DNA of 64,000 bases from Muribacter muris. GTDB lineage: Bacteria; Pseudomonadota; Gammaproteobacteria; Enterobacterales; Pasteurellaceae. Numbering within the stretch: position 1 is the first letter of the stretch; every line of letters begins with the position of its first letter. Below are positions 38,590-49,063 of this stretch, piece by piece. Location of the stretch: the NCBI RefSeq assembly GCF_001038205.1, contig NZ_JWIZ01000012.1:1-64000 (forward strand). The letters are read 5' to 3'. The position numbers and the translations under genes are program-made. The notes under the pieces are model-generated. The model was not told the origin of the DNA. It saw only the letters and a program-made list of their open reading frames with translations, and ran no database searches.

Positions 38590-40200
38590 TTAGCATTTCG
38601 GCCCTGCGGCAACAAGGGCTTTGCCTTCTTCGTTAGTGGTATATTTCTCGAAATTTTTCACAAAACGGGCAGCTAAATCTTCTGCCTTCGTTTGCCATTG
38701 TGCTGCATCCGCATAGGTATCACGAGGGTCAAGAATTGCCGGATCAACACCTGGTAAGGCTTTCGGCACAGCCAACTCGAAGATCGGTAATTGATGCATT
38801 TCCGCATTTTCGATAGATCCGTCTAAAATGGCATCAATAATACCGCGGGTATCTTTAATTGAGATACGTTTACCCGTGCCGTTCCAGCCGGTATTGACTA
38901 AGTAGGCTTCCGCTCCTGACGCTTCCATTCGTTTTACCAACACTTCGGCATATTTTGTCGGGTGTAGCGAGAGGAAAGCTGCACCAAAACAGGCGGAGAA
39001 TGTCGGTGTCGGCTCGGTAATACCTCGCTCCGTACCGGCTAATTTCGCAGTAAAGCCCGATAAGAAATAATATTTGGTCTGCTCCGGCGTTAATTTAGAT
39101 ACCGGCGGTAATACCCCAAATGCGTCCGCAGTTAAGAAAATCACTTTTTTGGCGTGCCCCGCTTTAGAAACCGGCTCAACAATGTTTTTAATATGGTAAA
39201 TCGGGTAAGACACACGGGTGTTTTCGGTTTTTGAGCCGTCATCATAATCTACCGAACCGTCTGCCCGAACCACTACGTTTTCCAATAACGCATCACGTTT
39301 AATTGCGCCGTAAATATCCGGTTCGTTTTCAGGGGATAGCTTGATCGTTTTCGCATAGCAGCCGCCCTCGTAGTTGAACACGCCGTCATCGTCCCAGCCG
39401 TGTTCATCGTCCCCAATCAATTTACGTTTCGGATCGGTAGAAAGGGTGGTTTTACCCGTACCGGATAAACCAAAGAAGACCGCCACATCGCCTGCTTCGC
39501 CCACGTTTGCCGAACAGTGCATTGACGCAATGCCTTTTAATGGTAGCCAATAATTCATCAGCGAGAACAAGCCTTTTTTCATCTCGCCGCCGTACCAAGT
39601 ACCGCCAATAAGCTGAATTTTTTCGGTTAAGTTAAACGCAACAAAGTTTTCGGAGTTTAAGCCCTGCTCTTGCCAATTCGGGTTCGTTACTTTCGAGCCG
39701 TTCATCACCACAAAATCCGGGCTGAATGTTGCCAATTCCGCTTCACTCGGGCGGATAAACATATTTTTCACGAAATGTGCCTGCCACGCCACTTCCGTAA
39801 CGATACGCACGGCAACACGGCTGTCTTTATTCGCCCCACAGAATGCATCTACCACAAACAAACGTTTATTAGACAGTTGATGAGTTACCAGCTCTTTTAA
39901 ACTCTGCCAAGTGGCTTGGTTCATCGGTTTGTTATCATTTTTAACCGCATCAGATGTCCACCAAACCGTGTCTTTGGTATTTTCATCTAACACTAAATAT
40001 TTATCTTTTGGCGAACGACCGGTAAAAATTCCCGTATCTACCGCTACTGCACCTGATGTTGTGAGCGTTCCTTTTTCAAAACCTTCCAACCCCGGTTTCA
40101 TCTCTTCTTCAAAAAGCTGTTCATAGCTTGGGTTATGCACGATTTCTTTAACATTAGTAATGCCCAACGCTAAGAGTTCCTGTTCCACACGATTCAACAT
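38590..40200 (-). CDS. pckA: Phosphoenolpyruvate carboxykinase (ATP)
   Basis: Converts oxaloacetate to phosphoenolpyruvate and CO2; in fermenting Pasteurellaceae it also works in the fixing direction towards succinate. The 536-residue product (E. coli 540) has the kinase-1a loop [11 protein letters not shown] near residue 248, the metal site [20 protein letters not shown] near 59, and RVSYPIYHI. It ends GPKC. It is single and convergent with the MerR gene. Confidence 0.97.
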   Translation of the reverse strand: MLNRVEQELLALGITNVKEIVHNPSYEQLFEEEMKPGLEGFEKGTLTTSGAVAVDTGIFTGRSPKDKYLVLDENTKDTVWWTSDAVKNDNKPMNQATWQSLKELVTHQLSNKRLFVVDAFCGANKDSRVAVRIVTEVAWQAHFVKNMFIRPSEAELATFSPDFVVMNGSKVTNPNWQEQGLNSENFVAFNLTEKIQLIGGTWYGGEMKKGLFSLMNYWLPLKGIASMHCSANVGEAGDVAVFFGLSGTGKTTLSTDPKRKLIGDDEHGWDDDGVFNYEGGCYAKTIKLSPENEPDIYGAIKRDALLENVVVRADGSVDYDDGSKTENTRVSYPIYHIKNIVEPVSKAGHAKKVIFLTADAFGVLPPVSKLTPEQTKYYFLSGFTAKLAGTERGITEPTPTFSACFGAAFLSLHPTKYAEVLVKRMEASGAEAYLVNTGWNGTGKRISIKDTRGIIDAILDGSIENAEMHQLPIFELAVPKALPGVDPAILDPRDTYADAAQWQTKAEDLAARFVKNFEKYTTNEEGKALVAAGPKC

Positions 40201-40383
40201 AAGATTCTACCTCGTTTAATAAATAAGAATAAAATTGATGAGCCAGATTATAGGGGATTTCGCTTCAAAAAAATGTTACATACTTCAAACTTTTCAATAT
40301 TGGTAAAAAATTTTTTGTTTTTTGCCACGACTATTGCAAAATCAGAGTAAAATACGCTATCCGATAGTATTTTTAGACACTCT

Positions 40384-40659
40384 ATGCGCTTACTGATTAT
40401 TAGTTTATCCGGCGTCTTTTTTTATTTTCAATACCTTTTTTGGTTTGGGCAAAACGGCTGGTTAGAATATCAAGATGCCAAACAAGCCGTTGCGCAATTA
40501 AGTGATAAAAAAGCGCAACTTGAAGCACGCAATGCGTTGATTTCTGCCGAAATTCACGATCTGAAATACGGCGTAAATGCCTTAGAAGAACGGGCGCGCC
40601 TTGAGCGAGAAATGGTGAAAAGCGATGAAACCTTCTACCGTATCGTCCCGAAAAACTAA
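40384..40659 (+). CDS. ftsB: Cell division protein FtsB
   Basis: A 91-residue bitopic divisome protein that forms a complex with FtsL and FtsQ. It has a short cytosolic N-terminus, one transmembrane helix ([20 protein letters not shown], about 2-21), and a periplasmic coiled coil ([20 protein letters not shown]). It overlaps ispD by one base (TAATG). ftsB-ispD-ispF is a conserved cluster in Gammaproteobacteria. Confidence 0.95.
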   Translation: MRLLIISLSGVFFYFQYLFWFGQNGWLEYQDAKQAVAQLSDKKAQLEARNALISAEIHDLKYGVNALEERARLEREMVKSDETFYRIVPKN

Positions 40660-41345
40660 TGGAATCAATGATGCGTGAAATTATAGCGATTATCCCTGCC
40701 TCCGGTGTCGGCAGCCGAATGAATGCGCCGTTTCCGAAACAATATTTAATGCTACACGGCAAAACAATTTTGGAGCATACGCTAGACTGTTTTCTCACCC
40801 ACCCGCATATACGGAAAATTGTTGTCGCCGTCTCTGAAACAGATCAATATTACCCGCAAATCGCACAGCTAAAATCGGATAATATTCAGCTTGTGTTTGG
40901 CGGTGAAACCCGTGCCGAATCGGTCTTTAACGCGTTGAGCGTGGTGGACGATCACTGCTGGGTGCTGGTTCACGATGCAGCAAGACCTTGCCTCAAGCGG
41001 TCAGATCTCGACAAACTTTTGCAAATTGACGACCCGCAAGGTGCAATTTTAGCTACGCCGGCGATCGATACTATCAAACGGGCAAACGGCACGCACATTG
41101 CCCGCACCGAAGATCGCTCAGCCCTTTGGCACGCACTTACCCCGCAATTTTTTCCGGCAGGGAAGCTAAAAACAGCATTAAACGCTGCCTTTCAACAGGG
41201 ATTTACGGTAACGGACGAAGCCTCCGCAATGGAATATGCCGGTTTTCACCCGCAATTAGTGGCAGGTCGCAGCGACAATATTAAAATCACTCGGCCGGAG
41301 GATTTAGCCCTCGCCGAATTTTATTTGATGAAAGAAGGAACATAA
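40659..41345 (+). CDS. ispD: 2-C-methyl-D-erythritol 4-phosphate cytidylyltransferase
   Basis: The third step of the MEP isoprenoid pathway, joining CTP and MEP. The 228-residue product has the glycine-rich CTP loop [19 protein letters not shown] near residues 12-30 (usual form PAAGxGxRM), [11 protein letters not shown] near 105, and the C-terminal [16 protein letters not shown]-like segment ([19 protein letters not shown]). In-frame ATGs at 40668 and 40671 are alternative starts. Its stop is one base from ispF. Confidence 0.95.
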   Translation: MESMMREIIAIIPASGVGSRMNAPFPKQYLMLHGKTILEHTLDCFLTHPHIRKIVVAVSETDQYYPQIAQLKSDNIQLVFGGETRAESVFNALSVVDDHCWVLVHDAARPCLKRSDLDKLLQIDDPQGAILATPAIDTIKRANGTHIARTEDRSALWHALTPQFFPAGKLKTALNAAFQQGFTVTDEASAMEYAGFHPQLVAGRSDNIKITRPEDLALAEFYLMKEGT

Positions 41346-41346
41346 A

Positions 41347-41823
41347 ATGATACGAATCGGACACGGTTTTGACGTACACGCCTTTAGCGAACAAGGCCCG
41401 CTGATTATCGGCGGCGTCAGTATTCCTTATGAAAAAGGTTTTATTGCCCACTCGGACGGCGATGTGGCACTTCACGCACTCACCGATGCTCTACTCGGTG
41501 CAGCCGCCTTAGGTGATATCGGCAAACTTTTTCCCGATACGGATATGGCATACAAAGGGGCAAACAGCCGCGGGTTATTGATTGAGGCTTATCGCCAGGT
41601 GCAGGCTAGCGGCTATAAAGTCGGCAATGTTGATGTAACTATTATTGCGCAAGCGCCTAAAATGCGCCCTTATATCGACCAAATGCGTCGGGCTATCGCC
41701 GAAGATTTGCAGTGCGACATCAGCCAAGTAAACGTTAAAGCCACTACCACCGAAAAACTCGGCTTTACCGGCAGAGGCGAAGGCATCGCCTGCGAAGCGG
41801 TGGCGCTGCTCGTGAAAAGCTAG
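41347..41823 (+). CDS. ispF: 2-C-methyl-D-erythritol 2,4-cyclodiphosphate synthase
   Basis: The fifth enzyme of the MEP pathway, which makes the cyclic diphosphate. The 158-residue product (E. coli 159) carries the metal ligands in GHGFDVHAF (7-15) and [19 protein letters not shown], and the C-terminal [18 protein letters not shown]. It is a single base after ispD and converges with the GNAT gene, overlapping it by four bases. Confidence 0.97.
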   Translation: MIRIGHGFDVHAFSEQGPLIIGGVSIPYEKGFIAHSDGDVALHALTDALLGAAALGDIGKLFPDTDMAYKGANSRGLLIEAYRQVQASGYKVGNVDVTIIAQAPKMRPYIDQMRRAIAEDLQCDISQVNVKATTTEKLGFTGRGEGIACEAVALLVKS

Positions 41824-42092
41824 CCTATCAACGCCGAATGATTACGGCGCATTTTTGCCTCAACATAACTGCAACTCGGTTTAATCTTTAAATGCTGTTG
41901 CAACGCAAACGCAATCAAGGCATTGTAGAGTTCCCCCGCAATGCCTTTGCCTTGTAACTCTGGCACAACTTTAGTGTGAAAAGCCTCAATTTTAGTCTCG
42001 GAAAGATAACGATACGCCAACACACCGCCCTGCTGCCCCTCATCTGTCAAATAGATAAATTGGTTTAATGAAGGTTGATGAATTACCGACAT
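41820..42092 (-). CDS. GNAT family acetyltransferase, YjdJ-like
   Basis: A 90-residue minimal GCN5-related protein of the small acyl-CoA-binding type. The acetyl-CoA loop is [19 protein letters not shown] near residues 42-60, preceded by the beta strand IEAFHTKVV and followed by [16 protein letters not shown]. The substrate is unknown. It is on its own strand between ispF and the tRNA gene. Small GNATs of this type are common in Pasteurellaceae. Confidence 0.82.
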   Translation of the reverse strand: MSVIHQPSLNQFIYLTDEGQQGGVLAYRYLSETKIEAFHTKVVPELQGKGIAGELYNALIAFALQQHLKIKPSCSYVEAKMRRNHSALIG

Positions 42093-42182
42093 AGCACAGT
42101 CTCAATAATATAAAATAGGGATTTGAGTATAAAGGATTTGTTCAGCTTAAAAAAGGGAATTAAGAATAGAAAATATTAGAAA

Positions 42183-42259
<77 letters not shown>

Positions 42260-42271
42260 TCAGATGGGCTT

Positions 42272-42299
42272 ATCATAGCGTAAAAACGTATAAACGCAA
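42272..42299 (-). promoter_or_regulatory. Promoter of the initiator tRNA gene
   Basis: On the minus strand TTGCGT (42294-42299) and TATGAT (42272-42277) are separated by 16 bases; transcription would start a few bases before the mature tRNA 5' end. The remainder of the gap to mltA is AT-rich without further features. Confidence 0.65.
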
Positions 42300-42473
42300 G
42301 TAGTAATTGCGTTTTAGCAGTTTAAATGCCTAAGAAAAAGGCAATATTAGGATAAAATCACCAAATTAAGCTCTTTTTTACGACAATAATTTTTATACCG
42401 TTTTACCTGTTTTTTTGTTACTCTAAGCACTCTTTTAACATCTTATTTACTTCGTTTAAAGGACACACATTCT

Positions 42474-43577
42474 ATGGCTTGGAAAGCATCTCAAAAAATT
42501 GCTCTTTTAACCGGTATTGCACTGTTAGCAGTCGGCTGCAGCACCAAAACGACGAAAAAAACCTCACGTATCGATCCGGATACCGTCAAATTCGGGGCAA
42601 AATTTCAGGGGCGGCAATTTATCTCAAGCAGTTTGCCTATGGTATCGACGGCTCGGGTTGGCGTTAATGGCAAAATTGCCAATAGCCGTGATTTTATGCG
42701 TCAAATCGCTAATGTTCGGGCGTATTCCAACAATATCACCGCCCGCTACGCTCACACCTATGGCAAATTATCGTCTTGGGTTGCGGCGGGGGCAAATATC
42801 AACGATCTGTCAAGATACGGTATCAACGCCCGTTTAATGCGAGGGCAAGACGGCTATCAAAACGTGATGATGACCGGCTATTTCATTCCGGTGATTAAAG
42901 CCAGAACTACACCACAAGGGCAGTTCCGCCACCCGATCTACACTATTCCGAAAGGCAATAAAAAATATACTCGTGCAGAGATTTATAATGGTGCATTAGC
43001 GGGAAAAGGGCTTGAGCTGGCGTATAGCAATTCAATGTTGGACAACTTTTTAATGGAAGTCCAAGGAAGCGGTTTTGTCGATATCGGCAATGGCAATTTA
43101 CGCCATTTTGCCTACGGAGATAAAAACGGTTACAGCTACACGGGCATCGGGCGGTTACTGGTTGAAGCCGGCGAAATTCCAAAGGAAAAGATGTCCACGC
43201 AAGCGATCAACGCGTGGGCAGCCCGCAACCCTTCCCGAGTACAATCCTTGCTTGAGCAAAACCGTTCGTTTGTTTATTTCCGACCGGACAATACCTTTGA
43301 TGTGAAAGGCTCTGCCGGCGTGCCGCTCGTGGCATTGGCATCGGTAGCTTCGGATACCAATATTGTCCCTTCCGGTAGTGTATTATTAGTGGAAATGCCA
43401 CTTGTCGACCAAAAAGGGAACTGGACAGGCAAACATCAGTTACGCTTAATGGTTGCTTTAGACAGAGGCGGTGCGGTGAAAGGGCAGCATTTCGATCTAT
43501 ACCAAGGCATTGGCGATCAGGCAGGTCATCAAGCCGGTCATATGAAGCACTTTGGGCGGGTTTGGGTGTTGAACTAA
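42474..43577 (+). CDS. mltA: Membrane-bound lytic murein transglycosylase A
   Basis: Cleaves the MurNAc-GlcNAc bond of peptidoglycan with 1,6-anhydro products, from the inner face of the outer membrane. The 367-residue product (E. coli 365) has a lipoprotein signal peptide with lipobox LAVGC (Cys near residue 22), then the MltA domain (MMTGYFIPVIKARTTPQGQF; MEVQGSGFVDIGNGNLRHFA) and the C-terminal 3D domain with the catalytic aspartate in LMVALDRGGAVKGQHFDLYQ. An uptake-sequence hairpin follows. Confidence 0.96.
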   Translation: MAWKASQKIALLTGIALLAVGCSTKTTKKTSRIDPDTVKFGAKFQGRQFISSSLPMVSTARVGVNGKIANSRDFMRQIANVRAYSNNITARYAHTYGKLSSWVAAGANINDLSRYGINARLMRGQDGYQNVMMTGYFIPVIKARTTPQGQFRHPIYTIPKGNKKYTRAEIYNGALAGKGLELAYSNSMLDNFLMEVQGSGFVDIGNGNLRHFAYGDKNGYSYTGIGRLLVEAGEIPKEKMSTQAINAWAARNPSRVQSLLEQNRSFVYFRPDNTFDVKGSAGVPLVALASVASDTNIVPSGSVLLVEMPLVDQKGNWTGKHQLRLMVALDRGGAVKGQHFDLYQGIGDQAGHQAGHMKHFGRVWVLN

Positions 43578-43656
43578 TTGAAATGAATTTACAACTTAAT
43601 CCAGTGGAGAATATCCGCTTGTGGATTAGCTACACATAAGGAATTTTCCTTTAAAA

Positions 43657-43688
43657 AAGACCGCTTGTCTTTCACAACAAGCGGTCTT
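43657..43688. terminator. Inverted uptake-sequence pair between mltA and lutC
   Basis: AAGACCGCTTGT (43657-43668) and ACAAGCGGTCTT (43677-43688) form a 12-bp stem with an eight-base loop between the convergent mltA and lutC genes. The left side is preceded by an A run, which becomes a T run on the minus strand, so it best fits lutABC. Confidence 0.75.
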
Positions 43689-43709
43689 GTTACTTATATT
43701 TTTTGCAAA

Positions 43710-44408
43710 TTATAGATCGTCAATCACTAAATACACTTTAGAAACCGGGCCGTGTACTCCAACAACCTTGATTAATTCAATATCGGCAGTCGCACTTGGG
43801 CCGGAGATAATGTTGATACAAGACGGCATTCTTTCGCCCTGTTTCGCTTTTGCATCTAAAATATTTGCCAGTTGGGCAACGCGCGGCAAGACATTGCTTT
43901 TTCTCAACACAACAATCGAGGTTTCGGGCAATAAACTGACTGAACGTCCAAAGGCTTTGTCCGAAAATAATACGATACCGCCCGACTCCGCCAAGCCGTA
44001 TTCGCCGTAAACAATGCCGATGTCCGCTTTTTCTGCCTGCGCAATATTATTTTGCCCTTGCTCGTGATCCCAAACATAGCTTTCAAATCGGCTTTGCACT
44101 GCCGATAGAATGCCTAAGTCGGCTAAACGGCTGTCGTTATTTAAAATCACACTACCGCCACCGTATTTCTCGCAGATCTCAATAAGAGTTTGTGCAGCAT
44201 CTTCAGCGTTTGCCACCACAACATCTGCCATCATCCCTCGTGCAAACTCAATAAATTCGTTGCAGAGTACTGCTTGGCTGCGATCGGTTAAGCGGGTTTG
44301 CGGATAATCATTGACTAATTCCGGCATCGGTTCAGGCGTTAATTGGCGGGATTTCCCCATTTTTTCCGCCAATTTATTCAGAAAATTCTCACGATTTTGC
44401 ATATCCAT
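43710..44408 (-). CDS. lutC: Lactate utilisation protein LutC/YkgG family
   Basis: The third component of the LutABC L-lactate oxidising complex. The 232-residue LUD-domain protein has IVYGEYGLAESGGIVLFSD near residue 140, LPETSIVVLRKSNVLPRV, and a C-terminal INIISGPSATADIELIKVVG then VHGP. The ATG at 44408 follows an AGAGGG ribosome site and sits one base beyond the lutB stop; the open frame extends upstream inside lutB without family similarity. Confidence 0.9.
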   Translation of the reverse strand: MDMQNRENFLNKLAEKMGKSRQLTPEPMPELVNDYPQTRLTDRSQAVLCNEFIEFARGMMADVVVANAEDAAQTLIEICEKYGGGSVILNNDSRLADLGILSAVQSRFESYVWDHEQGQNNIAQAEKADIGIVYGEYGLAESGGIVLFSDKAFGRSVSLLPETSIVVLRKSNVLPRVAQLANILDAKAKQGERMPSCINIISGPSATADIELIKVVGVHGPVSKVYLVIDDL

Positions 44409-44409
44409 T

Positions 44410-45819
44410 TTATTTCCCTCTGCTATTAAACCAATCACGGAAACTTTGTCCCTCTGCCGATGGCAAATCCCGTGCTTTCGTCCATTCTGCCAATGCGCCG
44501 ACTTCAATCGGTGCTTTGCCGTTTTTAATCAATTTACCAGCAACTTTTGCTCCCAAATTCACCCCGACTTTCCATAAGGTTGGATGAGAATTAGCAAAAT
44601 TAAAGCCGAAAATAGATAGACGCTCTGCCGCCGGCGTCATACCGTTTTGAGCAATATGCTCGCGGTGTTTTAAGATCAACTGCGCAAGCGGAATTTTCAC
44701 CGGACAAACCGAGTTACACGCCGTACACAATGAGCAGGCATACGGCAACTCTTTAAATTCCTCATAACCGCCTAACAATGGTGAAATCACCGAACCAATC
44801 GGGCCCGGATAAATCGAACCGTAGCCGTGTCCACCAATTTGGCGGTATGCAGGGCAGGTATTCAAACAAGCACCGCAGCGGATACAACGCAATACTTCCT
44901 TAAATTCGCTGGCTAAGATTTTTGAGCGACCGTTATCCACTACCACTAAGTGAAACTCTTCCGGCCCGTCCGTTTCACCCTCAAGGCGAGGGCCTGTCAG
45001 CCAAGTATTGTAAGCGGTGAGTTTTGCTCCTACCGCACTGCGAGCCAACATTGTAATCAGTACATCGACTTCTTTGAAAGTCGGCGCTAAACGCTCCATT
45101 CCCATTACTGCGATGTGCGTTTTCGGCACAGTGGTTGCCAAACGTAAGTTACCTTCGTTGGTAACTAAACAGACCGAGCCGGTTTCCGCCACTGCAAAGT
45201 TACAGCCGCTAATGCCGATGTCTGCTTCCAAGAAATCTTGGCGGATTTTTTCCCGTACAAACAGCGTCATTGCTTCCGGTGTTTCCGGCCCGTCATAGCC
45301 TAACGTATCGTGTAATTCTTGACGGATTTTATGGCGATCTTTGTGAATTGCCGGCACAACAATATGAGACGGTTTATCGCCAACGATTTGCAGCAAATAT
45401 TCGCCCAAATCCGTTTCAACAACGCTCATTCCCTCTTTTTCAAGCACCTCGTTCAGCCCGATTTCTTCCGTTACCATAGACTTGGACTTCACAATTTTTT
45501 TCGCTTTCTTTTCCAGTGCCACTTGGCGAATGTAAGCGGTGGCTTCCTCTGCCGTTTCTGCAAAATAAATCTTACCGCCGTTTTGAATTACTTTTTCGCT
45601 AAGTTGATGAAGATAAGCGTCTAAATTGGCAAGAACGTGGTTACGAATTTGTTTGGAGAGATCACGCCACTCCTCCCAATGCCCTAGCTCGTCCACCATT
45701 TTTTGGCGATTTGTGCCGATAGTTTCTTGCGCTTTGACAATGGCTTTGCGCATCATTTCATTATGGATTTGGTTATCCACACGGGCTTTAAAGGCAAGAT
45801 GACTGGTTTTTAACGACAT
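44410..45819 (-). CDS. lutB: Lactate utilisation iron-sulfur protein LutB/YkgF family
   Basis: The electron-transfer subunit of LutABC. The 469-residue product combines an N-terminal LUD domain (including ISGCNFAVAETGSVCLVTNE near 205) with two 4Fe-4S motifs, CIRCGACLNTCP near residue 309 and CSLCTACNSVCPVK near 359. It is flanked tightly by lutA (1 base) and lutC (1 base), a single operon. Confidence 0.95.
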   Translation of the reverse strand: MSLKTSHLAFKARVDNQIHNEMMRKAIVKAQETIGTNRQKMVDELGHWEEWRDLSKQIRNHVLANLDAYLHQLSEKVIQNGGKIYFAETAEEATAYIRQVALEKKAKKIVKSKSMVTEEIGLNEVLEKEGMSVVETDLGEYLLQIVGDKPSHIVVPAIHKDRHKIRQELHDTLGYDGPETPEAMTLFVREKIRQDFLEADIGISGCNFAVAETGSVCLVTNEGNLRLATTVPKTHIAVMGMERLAPTFKEVDVLITMLARSAVGAKLTAYNTWLTGPRLEGETDGPEEFHLVVVDNGRSKILASEFKEVLRCIRCGACLNTCPAYRQIGGHGYGSIYPGPIGSVISPLLGGYEEFKELPYACSLCTACNSVCPVKIPLAQLILKHREHIAQNGMTPAAERLSIFGFNFANSHPTLWKVGVNLGAKVAGKLIKNGKAPIEVGALAEWTKARDLPSAEGQSFRDWFNSRGK

Positions 45820-45820
45820 T

Positions 45821-46552
45821 TTAGTTTCCCCCCTGCATCAACACTTCGGCAATGTGCATTACTTTGACATTTTTGCCTTCGCGGCTTAAACGCCCGCCAA
45901 TATTCAACAAGCAACTGACATCCGCACCGATTAAATAATCCGGCTCCGCATCGGCAATATGTGCGACTTTCTCCGTAACCATTTCACCGGAAATCTCCGC
46001 CATTTTAACGGAGAATGTGCCACCGAAGCCGCAACAGGTCTGTTGGTTGTGAATTGGCAATAATTCTAGCCCTTTCACATTTTGTAATAGGGTAACGGGT
46101 TCATTGACAATGCCTAATTTACGGAAAAGGCTGCAGGAAGGGTGATAGACAGCACGTCCGGTTAATTGCGCGCCTACGTTGGTTACGCCCAATTTATTCA
46201 CGATAAAATCGGTCAGATCGTGGAAACGGTTGGCAACTTTTTCTGCCCGTTTTGCCCACTCGCTTTCGCCGAAGCGCTCAAAATAGTCGGGATAGTTTTT
46301 GATCGCATAAACACAAGAGCCGGCAGGGGCAACAATGGGATCATCGTTTACCTCAAAGGTTTCAACCAAGTTCTTCATTCCCGATAAAGCCTGCTTGGTA
46401 TAACCGCTATTGATTGCCGGTTGTCCGCAACAGCCCTGTTTTTCAAGGAAAGTTACGTTGCAACCGAGCTTCTCCAGCAATAATACGCTATTTTTGGCTA
46501 CCCCGGCTTTCACCACATCGGCGATACAGGTTACGTAAAAATTAACGTTCAT
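45821..46552 (-). CDS. lutA: Lactate utilisation protein LutA/YkgE family
   Basis: A 243-residue protein with two CCG domains: the first has CGQPAINSGY in EKQGCCGQPAINSGY near residue 41, the second CSLFRKLGI and TCCGFGGTFSVKM, where cysteine clusters bind a 4Fe-4S centre. The ATG at 46552 has a GGAG ribosome site five bases away; the frame is open up to 46600. It heads lutABC, about 190 bases after lldP on the same strand. Confidence 0.93.
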   Translation of the reverse strand: MNVNFYVTCIADVVKAGVAKNSVLLLEKLGCNVTFLEKQGCCGQPAINSGYTKQALSGMKNLVETFEVNDDPIVAPAGSCVYAIKNYPDYFERFGESEWAKRAEKVANRFHDLTDFIVNKLGVTNVGAQLTGRAVYHPSCSLFRKLGIVNEPVTLLQNVKGLELLPIHNQQTCCGFGGTFSVKMAEISGEMVTEKVAHIADAEPDYLIGADVSCLLNIGGRLSREGKNVKVMHIAEVLMQGGN

Positions 46553-46665
46553 AATCACTCCAATAAACTCAAAATATAAAAAATAAATACCGTCATTCAA
46601 ATATTACCTTGCTAAACCATAGTTTGCTTAATCGGCAATCCCACAAAACGGAAAAATGAAAAGCA

Positions 46666-46720
46666 GAAAACAAGCGGTATGATTTTGTAAAAAATTAACA
46701 AAATATACCCGCTTGTTTTG
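46666..46720. terminator. Imperfect inverted uptake-sequence pair between lldP and lutA
   Basis: GAAAACAAGCGGTAT (46666-46680) and ATACCCGCTTGTTTTG (46705-46720) pair with one mismatch around a T/A-rich centre. It may cause partial termination between the permease and lutABC, thereby setting their ratio. Confidence 0.55.
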
Positions 46721-46743
46721 AAATAACAAAATACTAACGCGTT

Positions 46744-48339
46744 TTAAAGTGCGTAGAAAATCGGCACAATAAACAGTGCAACCAATGCGGCAATAATACC
46801 GTAAACAATCATTGGCACAACGGTTTTCTTAATAATTGCACCCTCTTGGTTTTCAATATTTAATACGGAATTTACCGCAACAATATTATTGATACACACC
46901 ATATTCCCCATTGCACCGCCAACAGATTGCAATGCAAGAATGAGGCTTGCAGATAAACCGGTTAATTCCGCTGTTGATAGCTGTACGCTACCAAACGTTA
47001 AGTTTGAAACGGTATTTGAACCGGAGAAGAACGCCCCCACAGCCCCTAGGTATGAAGCAAACAACGTCCAGTATTCACCGGTAGCTTCAGCAAAACTTTT
47101 GCCGATAATTTTTACCATTGAACCGTCGCCGCCCACTAGCATTAAATTCACCATAATCAATGCACCGACTAAGGCGAAGAACGGATTTTTGGTCTGTTTA
47201 AAGCTGCCGACAAAAATATCTTTTGTTTTGCCAGCCGATACCGCAAATACCGGAATCGCAATTAACACGGTAATCACAAACGGGATAAGTGCCGGCACAT
47301 AGAGTAATTTATAACTCGCATTGATTGAGGTACCAAAAATATTTTTCAAACTGAAAATTAACCCTTGGCTAATGTCAAACAACCCTAATGAACCGAGTTG
47401 GACGCTAAACCACGACGTCGCATCGTTCATCATTGCTTTAAACGGTAATTGGTGGATACGGGTAATAATTAAAATCGCAATCAATAAACCGGTCGGGAAT
47501 AAGGCTTTAACCACTTCACCGGTCGAAACACTGGTCTGTTCCAGCGTATTTTCCACTTTTGCTAAGCCGATGCCTTTATTTGCCACCAAGACAGAAATCA
47601 ATAACCCGATTGCACCACCGACTAATGACGGAAATTCGTAGTTAACTTGTGCTAACAAGAAATACGGCACTACACAGGCAAAGATGCTAATGTAAATAAA
47701 CACGAGATTTTTGCGGATCTCTTGCCAAGAAACGATAAGCAATAACGCCATCAATGGAATCACCAACGCCGCAAAAGAGTGTATAAAGGCAGTAATTGAG
47801 CCGATCTCCAAAATTTGCGCTTCGCCCAGTTGTAACGGCCCCATTCCGAACCACGTCGGTGTGCCGACCGCACCAAAAGAGACCGGCACGGAGTTCATTA
47901 CCAACGCCAACATTGCCACTCTTAACGGCGGGAAACCTAACCCGACCAAAATCGGTGCGGCGATCGCTGCCGGTGTACCGAAACCGCTCGCCCCTTCAAT
48001 CATAAAGGCGAACGCCCAACCGATGATCATAATTTGCGCCACCGGATTCGGATTGATATTACCGAGCCATTTACGCAAGGTATTAGTTACCCCGGAGACT
48101 TCGGAAAAACGGTTGAATAAAATTGCCCCGAAAATTACCGTAATCGGCGTTTGCACCGCCACAATCGCAGAGGCAATATTGGCACTGACGAGTGTAATAT
48201 CCGTGCCGAAATAGATAAGTTGGATAATCAGCACGACCACCGCAATCCACGGCAATGCAAGGTAAGAAGGAAGTGCATTGCGTTTAACCATTAGGTAAAT
48301 CAGCAATACGATAGGAAAAATACTCAGAAATAGAGCCAT
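46744..48339 (-). CDS. lldP: L-lactate permease (LctP/LldP family)
   Basis: A proton-coupled lactate importer with about 12 to 13 helices. The 531-residue product (E. coli 551) has IEGASGFGTPAAIAAPILVG near residue 113 and the FFSGSNTVSNLTFG segment near residue 425, both hallmark LctP motifs. A perfect CRP box lies 96 bases upstream of the ATG (48436-48451). With lutABC downstream, this is a lactate uptake and oxidation cluster that would be off during good sugar supply. Confidence 0.95.
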   Translation of the reverse strand: MALFLSIFPIVLLIYLMVKRNALPSYLALPWIAVVVLIIQLIYFGTDITLVSANIASAIVAVQTPITVIFGAILFNRFSEVSGVTNTLRKWLGNINPNPVAQIMIIGWAFAFMIEGASGFGTPAAIAAPILVGLGFPPLRVAMLALVMNSVPVSFGAVGTPTWFGMGPLQLGEAQILEIGSITAFIHSFAALVIPLMALLLIVSWQEIRKNLVFIYISIFACVVPYFLLAQVNYEFPSLVGGAIGLLISVLVANKGIGLAKVENTLEQTSVSTGEVVKALFPTGLLIAILIITRIHQLPFKAMMNDATSWFSVQLGSLGLFDISQGLIFSLKNIFGTSINASYKLLYVPALIPFVITVLIAIPVFAVSAGKTKDIFVGSFKQTKNPFFALVGALIMVNLMLVGGDGSMVKIIGKSFAEATGEYWTLFASYLGAVGAFFSGSNTVSNLTFGSVQLSTAELTGLSASLILALQSVGGAMGNMVCINNIVAVNSVLNIENQEGAIIKKTVVPMIVYGIIAALVALFIVPIFYAL

Positions 48340-48435
48340 AAGCCCTCCAAATCAGATAAATAAAAAAGAGAAGTTCCGAATTATCGCCGTATTTTAGTAA
48401 AAATTTACAAATAAGAAAGCGTAATGTTACTGATT

Positions 48436-48451
48436 TGTGAAATAGATCACA
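48436..48451. promoter_or_regulatory. Perfect CRP box upstream of lldP
   Basis: TGTGA, AATAGA, TCACA matches the CRP core at all ten positions. It lies between folA (ending 48494 on the same strand) and lldP, so lldP-lutABC is the likely target. Confidence 0.8.
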
Positions 48452-48493
48452 GTCATTCACGCTATCCGTTCAAAAAGTTAGCAAAATAGTCAA

Positions 48494-48985
48494 CTATTGT
48501 CGTTTCGCTAAGATCATAAATCGGCAGTCATACGGATTTTGCTCATCTTTCGCTGCATATTTTTCGGCGGTCAAATCCCATTGGCTTTCATCAAAATCAA
48601 AGAAAGTATCCCCGTCAATATCGGCTTGAATTTCCGTTAAATACAGGGTATCTGCCAAAGCGATCGCCTGTTGGAAAATAGCCCCGCCGCCAATAATCAT
48701 CATTTCATCGCCCGTTGCAAGTTTTTGCGCTAAAGCGACCGCTTGTGGCAAATCCGTGGCGGCATACGCCCCTTCTACCTCAAAATGCGTACGGGATAAA
48801 ATAATATTTGGGCGTTTCGGCAATAGTCGCCCGATAGACTGGTAGGTTTTTCGCCCCATAATCACCGGTTTCCCCACTGTATTTTCACGAAACCACGCCA
48901 AATCCACCGGTAAATGCCACGGCATCGCATTATCTTTACCTATCACTTTATTTCGACTTCTTGCCACAATTAAGCTAATTTTCAT
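48494..48985 (-). CDS. folA: Dihydrofolate reductase
   Basis: Reduces dihydrofolate with NADPH; target of trimethoprim. The 163-residue product (E. coli 159) has [18 protein letters not shown] near residues 15-32, with the catalytic Asp in HLPVD, then [20 protein letters not shown] and [10 protein letters not shown]. It stands alone, divergent from proB, with the lldP control region behind it. Confidence 0.96.
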   Translation of the reverse strand: MKISLIVARSRNKVIGKDNAMPWHLPVDLAWFRENTVGKPVIMGRKTYQSIGRLLPKRPNIILSRTHFEVEGAYAATDLPQAVALAQKLATGDEMMIIGGGAIFQQAIALADTLYLTEIQADIDGDTFFDFDESQWDLTAEKYAAKDEQNPYDCRFMILAKRQ

Positions 48986-49063
48986 TCACACTCTCTCTTT
49001 GAAATAAAATGGATTTTAGCAGATAATAGCGGTCAGTTTCTTTTCTTTTTCTTGCAAAAAATA

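Noticed and set aside
43657-43688. Considered as part of a CRISPR-like array because of the repeated AAGCGGTC units
   Set aside because: The units are uptake sequences, found scattered and mostly unspaced, with no regular spacers anywhere in the window.
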